Source: Cyanobacteria bacterium UBA3803
Lineage (GTDB): Bacteria > Cyanobacteriota > Vampirovibrionia > Gastranaerophilales > Gastranaerophilaceae
Direction of reading: 5' to 3'
Assembly (NCBI GenBank): GCA_002369055.1
Contig: DFEL01000121.1
Span: 988 to 6,106 of the forward strand
DNA length: 5,119 nt
A program made the translations under genes and the position numbers. Under the pieces are notes generated by a model. It did no database searches. It was not told the origin of the DNA and saw only the letters and a program-made list of their open reading frames with translations. Shown one piece after another: positions 1 through 5,119 of the stretch (positions within the stretch are counted from its first letter, which is position 1; every line of letters starts with the position of its first letter).

Positions 1-818
1 CCTGTACCTGTCAATTTAATAGGCTTTTTAGTACAGTAAACAACACTTAGGGCTGAACCGCCTCTTGAATCACCGTCTAATTTAGTTAAAACCAAACCTG
101 TCAAATTCAGTTGTGCATCAAAGTTTTCTGCAACATTCACAGCTTCCTGACCTGTCATTGAATCTATTACAAGCAATTTTTCATGCGGATTAAAAATTCT
201 GTCAATAAGCAACAATTCTGCCATCATATCGGTATCAATTTGCAAACGACCTGCCGTATCAAGAATTACAACATTAAAGCCATTTTCTTTTGCATAATTT
301 AATGCATGGCTTACGATAGACTGAACATCCGTAACTCCTTCTTCTGCGTATACGGTTGCACCGATTTGTTCGCCAAGAGTTTGTAATTGCTTAACCGCAG
401 CAGGACGATATACGTCACATGCAACCAAAAGCGGATTTTTACCTTCTTTTTTTAGTTTCACCGCTAATTTTGCACTTGATGTTGTCTTACCGGAACCTTG
501 CAACCCAAGCATCATAATTATACTTGGGTGTCCTGTAAGATTAAGAGGTTGTGTTTCTTTACCCAATAATTCAACTAACTCATCATGAACTATTTTTACA
601 AGTTGTTGAGCAGGGTCAACACCTTTTAAAACTTGTTCGCCCTCTGCTCTGTCTTTAATATTTGATATAAAAGCTTTAACAACACGTAAGTTGACATCAG
701 CCTCCAACAACGCACGTCTAATCTCACGCAAGGCTTCTTGCATATTGTCTTGTGTAAGCTCTTTACCTGTTGTTTGTCTTATGATACCTTGTAATTTTTC
801 GCTTAAATTATCAAACAT
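1..818 (-). CDS. ffh: Signal recognition particle protein Ffh (SRP54), N-terminal NG domain, partial
   Basis: Ffh is the GTPase subunit of the signal recognition particle. With 4.5S RNA it binds signal sequences on ribosomes and hands nascent chains to FtsY at the membrane. The minus strand translates openly from ATG at 818 to the left edge, giving 272 codons that start MFDNLSEKLQ. The N domain helical bundle spans about residues 1-88 and contains the conserved block REIRRALLEADVNL (31-44). The G domain follows: P-loop GLQGSGKT (105-112), G2 DVYRPAA (135-141), G3 DTAGR (187-191) and G4 TKLDGD (245-250), followed by RGGSALS. The reading ends at LTGT, the start of the G5 loop. The rest of G and the whole methionine-rich M domain lie outside the window. 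The start is supported by the canonical MFDxL N-terminus and by AAGGGG five bases upstream. FtsY shares the G motifs, but the N-domain sequence is Ffh-like. The gene diverges from the SEC-C gene at 939. Confidence 0.97.
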   Translation of the reverse strand, partial: MFDNLSEKLQGIIRQTTGKELTQDNMQEALREIRRALLEADVNLRVVKAFISNIKDRAEGEQVLKGVDPAQQLVKIVHDELVELLGKETQPLNLTGHPSIIMMLGLQGSGKTTSSAKLAVKLKKEGKNPLLVACDVYRPAAVKQLQTLGEQIGATVYAEEGVTDVQSIVSHALNYAKENGFNVVILDTAGRLQIDTDMMAELLLIDRIFNPHEKLLVIDSMTGQEAVNVAENFDAQLNLTGLVLTKLDGDSRGGSALSVVYCTKKPIKLTGT

Positions 819-823
819 TTTTA

Positions 824-829
824 CCCCTT
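824..829 (-). promoter_or_regulatory. Ribosome binding site of ffh
   Basis: Read on the minus strand this is AAGGGG, five bases before the ATG at 818. It is a good anti-Shine-Dalgarno match and fixes the ffh start. The AT-rich run at about 840-862 further upstream would suit the -10 region of the ffh promoter. It is too repetitive in A and T to choose one hexamer, so no promoter is assigned. Confidence 0.7.
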
Positions 830-862
830 AATTCACATGCATATATATATAAATATATCATG

Positions 863-895
863 AAAAAATCCGACAGATGTCGGTATTGTTTTTTT
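863..895. terminator. Bidirectional terminator-like hairpin in the divergent spacer
   Basis: CCGAC (870-874) pairs with GTCGG (879-883) around the loop AGAT. A run of six A lies to the left (863-868) and seven T to the right (889-895), so either strand reads as a short G+C-rich stem followed by U residues. The stem is only 5 bp, and the T run on the plus side starts five bases after the stem, so plus-strand termination would be weak. On the minus strand the U run follows after one base. Position is odd: it sits between two divergent starts, not after a gene. It may insulate ffh and the 939 gene from each other's antisense or upstream transcription. Read as DNA, CCGACA-GA-TGTCGG is also a 14-bp palindrome that could bind a dimeric regulator. 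Confidence 0.45.
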
Positions 896-914
896 ATCTT
901 GATTAAAGTTTAAT
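886..914 (+). promoter_or_regulatory. Probable sigma-70-type promoter of the SEC-C gene (and likely uvrB)
   Basis: A -35-like TTGTTT (886-891) and a -10-like TTTAAT (909-914, five of six consensus bases) are separated by 17 bp. Transcription would start near 921, giving a leader of about 18 bases that still contains the ribosome binding site at 929-934. The -35 match is weak outside TTG, and the region is AT-rich, so chance matches are easy. The -10 lies within a 13-bp palindrome, ATTAAA-G-TTTAAT (902-914). Confidence 0.4.
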
Positions 915-928
915 TGTTTTATACAAAA

Positions 929-934
929 AGAGGT
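929..934 (+). promoter_or_regulatory. Ribosome binding site of the SEC-C gene
   Basis: AGAGGT lies four bases before the ATG at 939, preceded by an A-rich stretch. It is a moderate Shine-Dalgarno match and supports the start at 939. Confidence 0.55.
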
Positions 935-938
935 AAAC

Positions 939-2204
939 ATGGAAACACAAACAATTACAAACGAAATTAATCAAACGTTAGAAAACATATATGAATTTAT
1001 AAAAACGAACGAAAAAGTAAAAGAAGATTTTACAGAATACACTAAAACTATGGGTGTATATGGTCTTGCCGATACTAAAATGAAAGAATATTATATTCCA
1101 TATATTTTTGAAAGAGCAATTCCCGATTTGGAACAAAATCCTATAATGTTTTTTAATGAAACTAATTCAACAGATTTATCAAACGCTATGGAAAAATCTT
1201 TTACATCAATTTTTCAGATTAAAAAAGTTTTGAAAAACGGATTTGAAGCCTATAACCTTATTAACGAAAAAAATTACACTCTCTGTGTAACATCTAAAAT
1301 GACTGATTATAGAAAACTCGGAAGCGGTCATTACATAATTGCAAGAATTTTTGAGTTCAAAAATGAAAACTATATAATAGAAATTTCAGGATACCTTGCT
1401 TCAAACAGAACTGATGAGGCAATGCGTTACGCTATGGCAAAAATTATTCAAGAACCTTATCTTGTTTATGAAGATAACCAAGATAAAGCAAAACAGATTG
1501 AAGACAACATAAAATATATGTATGAACAATTTGTTGAAGCATTCAGCAGTGATGAACTAATTACAACAAGCAAACATGCAGACGAAATTATCGGTCAATT
1601 TAACGATTACGTTGAAAACAAAACACCTGTTGATATAAAAGATAAACTTGAAATATCTGAAACCTTAGAATATTTTGAAATAAGTGATTTACAAAATGAT
1701 TATGACAATTTTGTAGAGAAATCTTTAGATGGTTTTGCTTCCCATAAAAAAGTTTATGACACAGGTATTATATATGACAAAGAGTATGGTTTATATGTAA
1801 TACCATTCTATAAAACATTAACCGAAATCTTAAAAGAAAACTCCCTTGATAAAATAAAAGGTGCAAAAGAATGTATTGAATACTTTTTGACATCACCTAC
1901 AATTTCAACGAATATTTTAAAAAGAATTTGTGAAAAATATCCTAATTTTATTGAACTTGCCAATAAAGTAAAAAACGAAACCCTAACTCTTGATGAAATG
2001 TTTGTAAAATATAAACGAGAATACTTAACACACAAAATATATTCCCAAACAACTATTTTATATAATTCAAAAGTATTTACAAACACACTTGGAATAGTTA
2101 CGGAAAAAGAAGAACACAAAGATATTGACTATTCAAACGTAAAACGCAACGATCCTTGTCCATGTGGCAGCGGTAAAAAATACAAACATTGCTGTATGAA
2201 ATAA
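939..2204 (+). CDS. SEC-C motif-containing protein of unknown function
   Basis: The product is 421 residues and probably cytoplasmic: no signal peptide or membrane segment is visible. Its one recognisable element is a C-terminal SEC-C motif, RNDPCPCGSGKKYKHCC (residues 403-419). It has the pattern CxCx8CC with Cys407, Cys409, Cys418 and Cys419, and ends the protein apart from Met-Lys. In SecA and other SEC-C proteins this motif binds Zn and contacts SecB or ribosomes. Residues 1-90 are acidic and probably helical. Residues about 90-152 look like a small beta-rich domain (FEAYNLINEKNYTLCV to YRKLGSGHYIIARIFEF to YIIEISGYL), resembling a region in other SEC-C proteins, which is my inference. 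The remainder is Lys/Glu-rich and mostly helical. It is not SecA, which has about 800 or more residues and DEAD motifs. The gene diverges from ffh and lies 22 bp before uvrB, likely in one transcript. A link to nascent-chain handling is suggested only by the motif and the ffh neighbour. Confidence 0.88.
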   Translation: METQTITNEINQTLENIYEFIKTNEKVKEDFTEYTKTMGVYGLADTKMKEYYIPYIFERAIPDLEQNPIMFFNETNSTDLSNAMEKSFTSIFQIKKVLKNGFEAYNLINEKNYTLCVTSKMTDYRKLGSGHYIIARIFEFKNENYIIEISGYLASNRTDEAMRYAMAKIIQEPYLVYEDNQDKAKQIEDNIKYMYEQFVEAFSSDELITTSKHADEIIGQFNDYVENKTPVDIKDKLEISETLEYFEISDLQNDYDNFVEKSLDGFASHKKVYDTGIIYDKEYGLYVIPFYKTLTEILKENSLDKIKGAKECIEYFLTSPTISTNILKRICEKYPNFIELANKVKNETLTLDEMFVKYKREYLTHKIYSQTTILYNSKVFTNTLGIVTEKEEHKDIDYSNVKRNDPCPCGSGKKYKHCCMK

Positions 2205-2207
2205 ATC

Positions 2208-2238
2208 TTTGCGTTAAGATATAATTATGGAACGCAAA
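2208..2238 (+). promoter_or_regulatory. Inverted repeat enclosing the uvrB start codon
   Basis: TTTGCGTT (2208-2215) is the perfect reverse complement of AACGCAAA (2231-2238). The 15-base interval between them contains the uvrB ATG (2227-2229). In mRNA this would form an 8-bp stem with the start codon in the loop, and the second arm would be codons 2-4 (Glu-Arg-Lys). No Shine-Dalgarno is evident: the only purine-rich bases are AAGA at 2216-2219. In DNA the arms are centred on 2223, and a TATAAT string (2220-2225) sits almost exactly at the centre, so a protein operator is the alternative reading. The function is unproven. The repeat could also be chance, though an 8-bp perfect pair at this position is notable. 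Confidence 0.4.
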
Positions 2239-4212
2239 TTCAAATTGGTATCAAAATATTCCCCATCAGGCGACCAGCCAAAAGCTATCGAACAGCTGGT
2301 TAATGGTATTAACATGGGCTTTGATACTCAAACATTGCTTGGCATAACAGGTTCGGGAAAAACATTTACTATTGCAAATGTAATTGAAAAAGTGCAAAAG
2401 CCGACACTAATAATTGCACACAATAAAACTCTTGCAGCACAACTCTATAATGAATTTAGAGAACTTTTCCCTGAAAATGCGGTTGAATATTTTATTTCAT
2501 ATTACGATTACTATCAGCCAGAAGCATATATTCCAAGAACAGATACTTATATTGAAAAATCAGCAAGTATTAATGAAGAAATTGACCGTTTAAGACACAA
2601 TACAACAAGAAGCCTTTATGAGCGAAATGATGTTATCGTAGTTGCATCTGTAAGTTGCATTTACGGCTTAGGCTTACCTGAAAATTACTTTAAGGGTGCA
2701 ATAGAACTATCGGTTGGAATGGAAATTTCAAGAGATGATTTATTAAGACACCTTGTAAGCGTTCAATATACAAGAAATGATTTGGTTTTAGAACGTGCAA
2801 ATTTCAGAGCAAGAGGCGATATTGTAGAAATTATACCGTCTTACGAAAAAATTATCACAAGAATTTATTTCTTTGGCGATGAAATTGAAAAAATTGTAAG
2901 AATTGATGCAACAACAGGAGAAGTTCTTGAAGCAGTTGAAAAAACTGTAATTTATCCTGCGGTACATTACCTTGCTTATGATGAAAACGTAGAAGAAACA
3001 ATTAGTCTAATAAGACAAGAATTACAATCAAGATTGGCAGAATTAAACAGCCAAAACAAATTAATAGAAGCACAAAGACTGGAACAACGTGTAAAATACG
3101 ATATTGAAATGATTAAAGAAATGGGCTATTGTTCAGGAATTGAGAATTATTCACGAATAATTGAACGACGTCCGGCAGGTTCAGCCCCTGCAACATTATT
3201 AGATTATTTCAGAGGTGATTTTTTAACAGTAATTGATGAATCACACGTAACTCTACCGCAAATAAAAGGTATGTCGCATGGTGATGCAGCAAGAAAAGAT
3301 ACCTTAATTGAATATGGATTTAGACTACCTTGTGCTAAAGATAACAGACCTCTTAAAAACGAAGAATTTTTTAACAAAGTTGGTCAAAAAATATATATAT
3401 CTGCAACTCCTGCCGATTTTGAATTAAAAACATCCGAACAGTATGTAGAGCAAATTATTCGTCCAACAGGACTTGTTGACCCTAAAATACACGTTCGTCC
3501 GATAGAATCTCAAATTCCGGATTTAAAAGCAGAAATAGAAAAACGTGCAAAAAAAGACGAAAGAGTGCTTATAACAACACTTACAAAACGAATGGCGGAA
3601 GATTTATGCGACTACTTTTTACAAGAAGGTATAAGAGTCAGATATTTGCACAGCGAAATTCAATCGTTAGAACGCATTGAAATATTAAGAGATTTACGAC
3701 TTGGAGAATATGACGTTTTAATTGGTGTAAATTTATTAAGAGAAGGTCTTGATATACCTGAAGTTTCACTTGTCGCAATTATGGACGCAGATAAAGAAGG
3801 GTTCTTGCGTTCTGAAACAAGTTTAATCCAGACAATAGGACGTGCAGCAAGAAATTCTTGCGGTGAAGTTATAATGTACGCTGATAATATGACAGACTCA
3901 ATGGCAAAAGCTATAAAAGAAACAGAACGCCGCAGAGCATTACAACTTGAACATAATAAAAAATACGGAATAATCCCTAAAACTATTAAAAAACCTATTG
4001 AAAATAATCTTCTGTCACTTGTTGCAAGTTACAGAAATCTTGAAGACATTGTTGCAGAAGAAATGGTAGATTTAGGTATAGAGAAAAAAGACTTGCCAAA
4101 ACTAATAACAAAACTTGAAAAAGATATGCACAAAGCCGCAAAAGTACTTGACTTTGAACGTGCAGCAGAAATTCGTGATCAACTAAAAAAACTTAGAGAA
4201 ATGGTTGAATAG
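2227..4212 (+). CDS. uvrB: UvrABC excinuclease subunit B
   Basis: UvrB is the ATP-dependent damage-verification subunit of nucleotide excision repair. UvrA loads it at a lesion, and it then recruits UvrC for incision. The product is 661 residues, the usual family length, and appears intact. The N-terminal FKLVSKYSPSGDQPKAI (5-21) is the conserved Q-type region. Walker A is GITGSGKT (39-46). The beta-hairpin that clamps and probes DNA keeps its aromatic set, Tyr92, Tyr93, Tyr95 and Tyr96, in SYYDYYQPEAYIPRTDTYIE. Walker B is DESH (337-340), followed by VTLPQIKGM. SATP of motif III, REGLDIPEV and the arginine-finger motif QTIGRAARN (535-543) follow. The UVR domain that binds UvrC is at about 624-659 (HKAAKVLDFERAAEIRDQLKKL). 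A small deviation is SRIIERRPAGSAPATLLDYF, where most homologues have SRH. The start at 2227 is fixed by the N-terminal motif, because the next Met (30) would remove it. No LexA-type box was recognised. Transcription is probably shared with the SEC-C gene. Confidence 0.98.
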   Translation: MERKFKLVSKYSPSGDQPKAIEQLVNGINMGFDTQTLLGITGSGKTFTIANVIEKVQKPTLIIAHNKTLAAQLYNEFRELFPENAVEYFISYYDYYQPEAYIPRTDTYIEKSASINEEIDRLRHNTTRSLYERNDVIVVASVSCIYGLGLPENYFKGAIELSVGMEISRDDLLRHLVSVQYTRNDLVLERANFRARGDIVEIIPSYEKIITRIYFFGDEIEKIVRIDATTGEVLEAVEKTVIYPAVHYLAYDENVEETISLIRQELQSRLAELNSQNKLIEAQRLEQRVKYDIEMIKEMGYCSGIENYSRIIERRPAGSAPATLLDYFRGDFLTVIDESHVTLPQIKGMSHGDAARKDTLIEYGFRLPCAKDNRPLKNEEFFNKVGQKIYISATPADFELKTSEQYVEQIIRPTGLVDPKIHVRPIESQIPDLKAEIEKRAKKDERVLITTLTKRMAEDLCDYFLQEGIRVRYLHSEIQSLERIEILRDLRLGEYDVLIGVNLLREGLDIPEVSLVAIMDADKEGFLRSETSLIQTIGRAARNSCGEVIMYADNMTDSMAKAIKETERRRALQLEHNKKYGIIPKTIKKPIENNLLSLVASYRNLEDIVAEEMVDLGIEKKDLPKLITKLEKDMHKAAKVLDFERAAEIRDQLKKLREMVE

Positions 4213-4242
4213 TGAACTGTTAGTAATTTACCACTCATCATA

Positions 4243-4263
4243 TTTGTTACAAGTTTGTTACAA
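4243..4263. repeat. Two tandem TTTGTTACAA sites with 11-bp period
   Basis: TTTGTTACAA occurs at 4243-4252 and again at 4254-4263, identical and separated by a single G. Each copy contains the near-palindrome TTGT-T-ACAA. The 11-bp period puts both copies on the same face of the helix. They lie 14 bp upstream of the putative -35 box of the following gene, a position suited to an activator or an upstream repressor. I do not recognise the motif as a known regulator's site: it is not the NtcA pattern GTA-N8-TAC. Confidence 0.5.
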
Positions 4264-4277
4264 AAAGAAAATGTTTT

Positions 4278-4304
4278 TTGACTTATCAAAAACTATCCTT
4301 AAAT
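4278..4304 (+). promoter_or_regulatory. Probable promoter of the 121-residue protein gene
   Basis: TTGACT (4278-4283) is a strong -35 match, five of six bases. The best -10 is TTAAAT (4299-4304, four of six) at a short 15-bp spacing. TAAATA (4300-4305) at 16 bp is a weaker alternative. Transcription would start near 4311, leaving a leader of about 25 bases with the ribosome binding site. Having its own promoter agrees with the 124-bp gap after uvrB, although no terminator for uvrB is visible in that gap. Confidence 0.4.
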
Positions 4305-4322
4305 AGAAAATGTTAAGAGAAT

Positions 4323-4328
4323 AAGGAG
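4323..4328 (+). promoter_or_regulatory. Strong ribosome binding site that decides the start at 4337
   Basis: AAGGAG is followed by two overlapping-region ATGs, at 4332 and 4337, in different frames. The spacing is 3 bases to 4332, which is too short, and 8 bases to 4337, which is typical. This selects the 121-residue frame starting MSINAI. Confidence 0.7.
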
Positions 4329-4336
4329 AGTATGAT

Positions 4337-4702
4337 ATGTCTATTAATGCAATCAAATCACAGCTGCTTGGTATTCATCAAGCAAAAACAAACGTCAAAA
4401 CTGATGTTAAAGAAGAAGAAAAAAAATCACAAACTGCACAAACAAATCCAACCACAAACAAGCAAGTTTCAGCAGAAGATGTTTTTAAGTATCTTTCTGC
4501 GACAAAAACTATCACCACGCCTGTTACCACTAAAAAAACGGTTAACGTCAATGCCTATGTTAATGAGGAAAGTAAAATCAGAATTTCTGCCTCAATGAAA
4601 GACTTTGAAGCACTATTCTCATCTAAACTTTCAACTGTAAAATCAGAATTTGGCAACATTTCCGATGATTTAGCCGAAAAAATTACACTATTTATGTTTT
4701 AG
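4337..4702 (+). CDS. Hypothetical protein, 121 residues, low-complexity middle
   Basis: I do not recognise a family. The predicted protein has a short N-terminal segment MSINAIKSQLLGIHQ (1-15) that could form an amphipathic helix. A long Lys/Thr/Gln/Asn/Glu-rich, probably disordered stretch follows (about 16-75, with EEEKK and repeated Thr). The C-terminal half, about 80-121, looks ordered and ends in a predicted helix (KDFEALFSSKLSTVKSEFG and DDLAEKITLFMF). There is no cysteine, signal peptide or membrane segment. Support for a real gene comes from the strong ribosome binding site, a promoter-like sequence and phased repeats upstream, and a clean intrinsic terminator 45 bp after the stop. 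The MSINAI start reminds me of short proteins in Gastranaerophilales genomes, which is recollection rather than proof. A surface-associated or regulatory role cannot be inferred from sequence alone. Its own promoter suggests expression independent of uvrB. Confidence 0.75.
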   Translation: MSINAIKSQLLGIHQAKTNVKTDVKEEEKKSQTAQTNPTTNKQVSAEDVFKYLSATKTITTPVTTKKTVNVNAYVNEESKIRISASMKDFEALFSSKLSTVKSEFGNISDDLAEKITLFMF

Positions 4703-4747
4703 AGAATTTACTTAAAAATCAAATAGAATTGCATTATGTAGATATAT

Positions 4748-4770
4748 GCCCGAAGAAATTCGGGCTTTTT
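4748..4770 (+). terminator. Rho-independent terminator of the 121-residue protein gene
   Basis: GCCCGAA (4748-4754) pairs perfectly with TTCGGGC (4759-4765) around a GAAA tetraloop of the stable GNRA type. Five T follow directly (4766-4770), then CTTT. This is a classic intrinsic terminator 45 bp after the stop at 4702. Confidence 0.9.
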
Positions 4771-4776
4771 CTTTGC

Positions 4777-4804
4777 AAAAAAAAGCGGATTTTATAAATC
4801 CGCT
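4777..4804 (-). terminator. Rho-independent terminator of the minus-strand gene at the right edge
   Basis: AGCGGATTT (4784-4792) and AAATCCGCT (4796-4804) form a 9-bp perfect stem with a 3-base loop. On the minus strand the stem runs straight into the run of T complementary to A 4777-4784. It lies 25 bp past the stop at 4830, so it ends that transcript. It is adjacent to the plus-strand terminator, which makes this a convergent gene junction. Confidence 0.88.
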
Positions 4805-4829
4805 AAGTCTGTTTTAATATTTTCTTTCA

Positions 4830-5119
4830 TTATTTTAAATAATGATTTTTGCCTACACCAAAAGCATTTTTAGCAACGCTTGCTGTACCATAAGCCGCTA
4901 AACCGATAGCTGATGCTTTTGAAACTTTACCTTTTGTTAAAATTGTTGCTGCTGTCAATGCTAAAGGTACAACATTTGAAACTAATGATTCTGCAAAGCC
5001 TTTAACATAGCCTACTACTGAATTGAAACCGTTTCTTACACCGTTAAACAAGTTACCTTTCATTTCAGCATTGAAACGAGCATCTTGAATTTTGCTCATC
5101 AAAGCACTTGGCTTATCTA
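4830..5119 (-). CDS. Small Ala/Gly-rich hypothetical protein, probably 5'-truncated by the window edge
   Basis: I do not recognise a family. From ATG at 5099 the product would be 89 residues starting MSKIQDARFNAEMKGN. The frame stays open upstream to the window edge (DKPSAL before that Met), and the bases before 5099 contain no Shine-Dalgarno, so the true start is probably beyond 5119. TTG at 5102 could also serve formally but has no better ribosome site. The sequence has a basic/polar N-terminal part. A hydrophobic stretch follows, SLVSNVVPLALTAATIL at about 38-54 counted from the 5099 Met, long enough for one membrane helix. A second Ala/Gly-rich segment at about 62-80 is less hydrophobic, and the C-terminus is basic (KNHYLK). 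Membrane association is possible but not certain. A strong terminator 25 bp downstream on the same strand supports a transcribed gene. It converges with the 121-residue protein gene. Confidence 0.72.
   Translation of the reverse strand, partial: DKPSALMSKIQDARFNAEMKGNLFNGVRNGFNSVVGYVKGFAESLVSNVVPLALTAATILTKGKVSKASAIGLAAYGTASVAKNAFGVGKNHYLK

Noticed and set aside
838..858. Alternating AT run (ATGCATATATATATATAAATATA) as a microsatellite or replication-origin-like unwinding element
   Set aside because: It is short and expected in an AT-rich spacer. No DnaA boxes or iteron repeats accompany it. It more likely contains the ffh promoter -10.
1808..2119. 103-residue open frame on the minus strand inside the SEC-C gene
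   Set aside because: It lies wholly antisense to a well-supported gene, has no ribosome site and encodes no recognisable domain. It arises from the AT-rich coding sequence.
2220..2225. TATAAT as a stand-alone uvrB promoter
   Set aside because: No -35 lies at 16-18 bp, and the implied start near 2232 is downstream of the ATG. Use of the next Met (30) would delete the conserved N-terminal motif. It is kept only as a component of the inverted-repeat finding.
4213..4336. Intrinsic terminator after uvrB
   Set aside because: I searched for a G+C stem followed by T residues. The TTTTTT at 4274-4279 has no stem before it, so no terminator is called.
4332..4598. 88-residue plus-strand frame starting at ATG 4332
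   Set aside because: It overlaps the 4337 gene in another frame, is only 3 bases from the Shine-Dalgarno, and its Lys/Gln/Leu-rich composition reflects A-rich codons read out of frame.
5100..5102. TTG at 5102 as the start of the right-edge gene
   Set aside because: It is directly followed by ATG, has no ribosome site, and the frame is open further upstream, so it is probably an internal Leu codon.

Overview
The window comes from a low-GC bacterial chromosome and is mostly housekeeping sequence. The N-terminus of Ffh (long LREVRRALLEADVNL-like block) resembles cyanobacterial-type Ffh. That, the AT-rich codon use, and two short taxon-restricted-looking proteins (one starting MSINAI) suggest a non-photosynthetic cyanobacterial relative such as Gastranaerophilales/Melainabacteria. 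This is an inference from remembered family resemblance, and there is no rRNA here to confirm it.

Layout, left to right. Positions 1-818 (minus strand) hold the first 272 codons of ffh, the signal recognition particle GTPase, cut by the left edge just as the G5 loop begins. A 120-bp divergent spacer (819-938) carries a G+C-rich hairpin with an A tract on one side and a T tract on the other, and a probable promoter for the rightward gene. Positions 939-2204 encode a 421-residue protein of unknown function that ends in a complete SEC-C zinc-binding motif. After 22 bp comes uvrB (2227-4212), the complete 661-residue damage-recognition subunit of UvrABC excision repair. Its start codon lies in the loop of a perfect 8-bp inverted repeat and has no clear Shine-Dalgarno.

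A 124-bp spacer (4213-4336) then holds two tandem copies of TTTGTTACAA one helical turn apart, a probable promoter and a strong ribosome binding site. These serve a 121-residue hypothetical protein (4337-4702). Two back-to-back intrinsic terminators follow, one for each strand. The last gene (minus strand, 4830 to the right edge) encodes a small Ala/Gly-rich hypothetical protein whose true start probably lies outside the window.

The SEC-C gene and uvrB are likely co-transcribed because they are close, on the same strand, and have no terminator between them. The ffh and SEC-C genes diverge from one spacer. No CRISPR array, insertion sequence, tRNA, rRNA, phage gene or defence system was recognised. 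The most unusual features are small cis-elements: the uvrB start-codon hairpin and the phased repeats at 4243-4263. No gap without a gene exceeds 300 bp.
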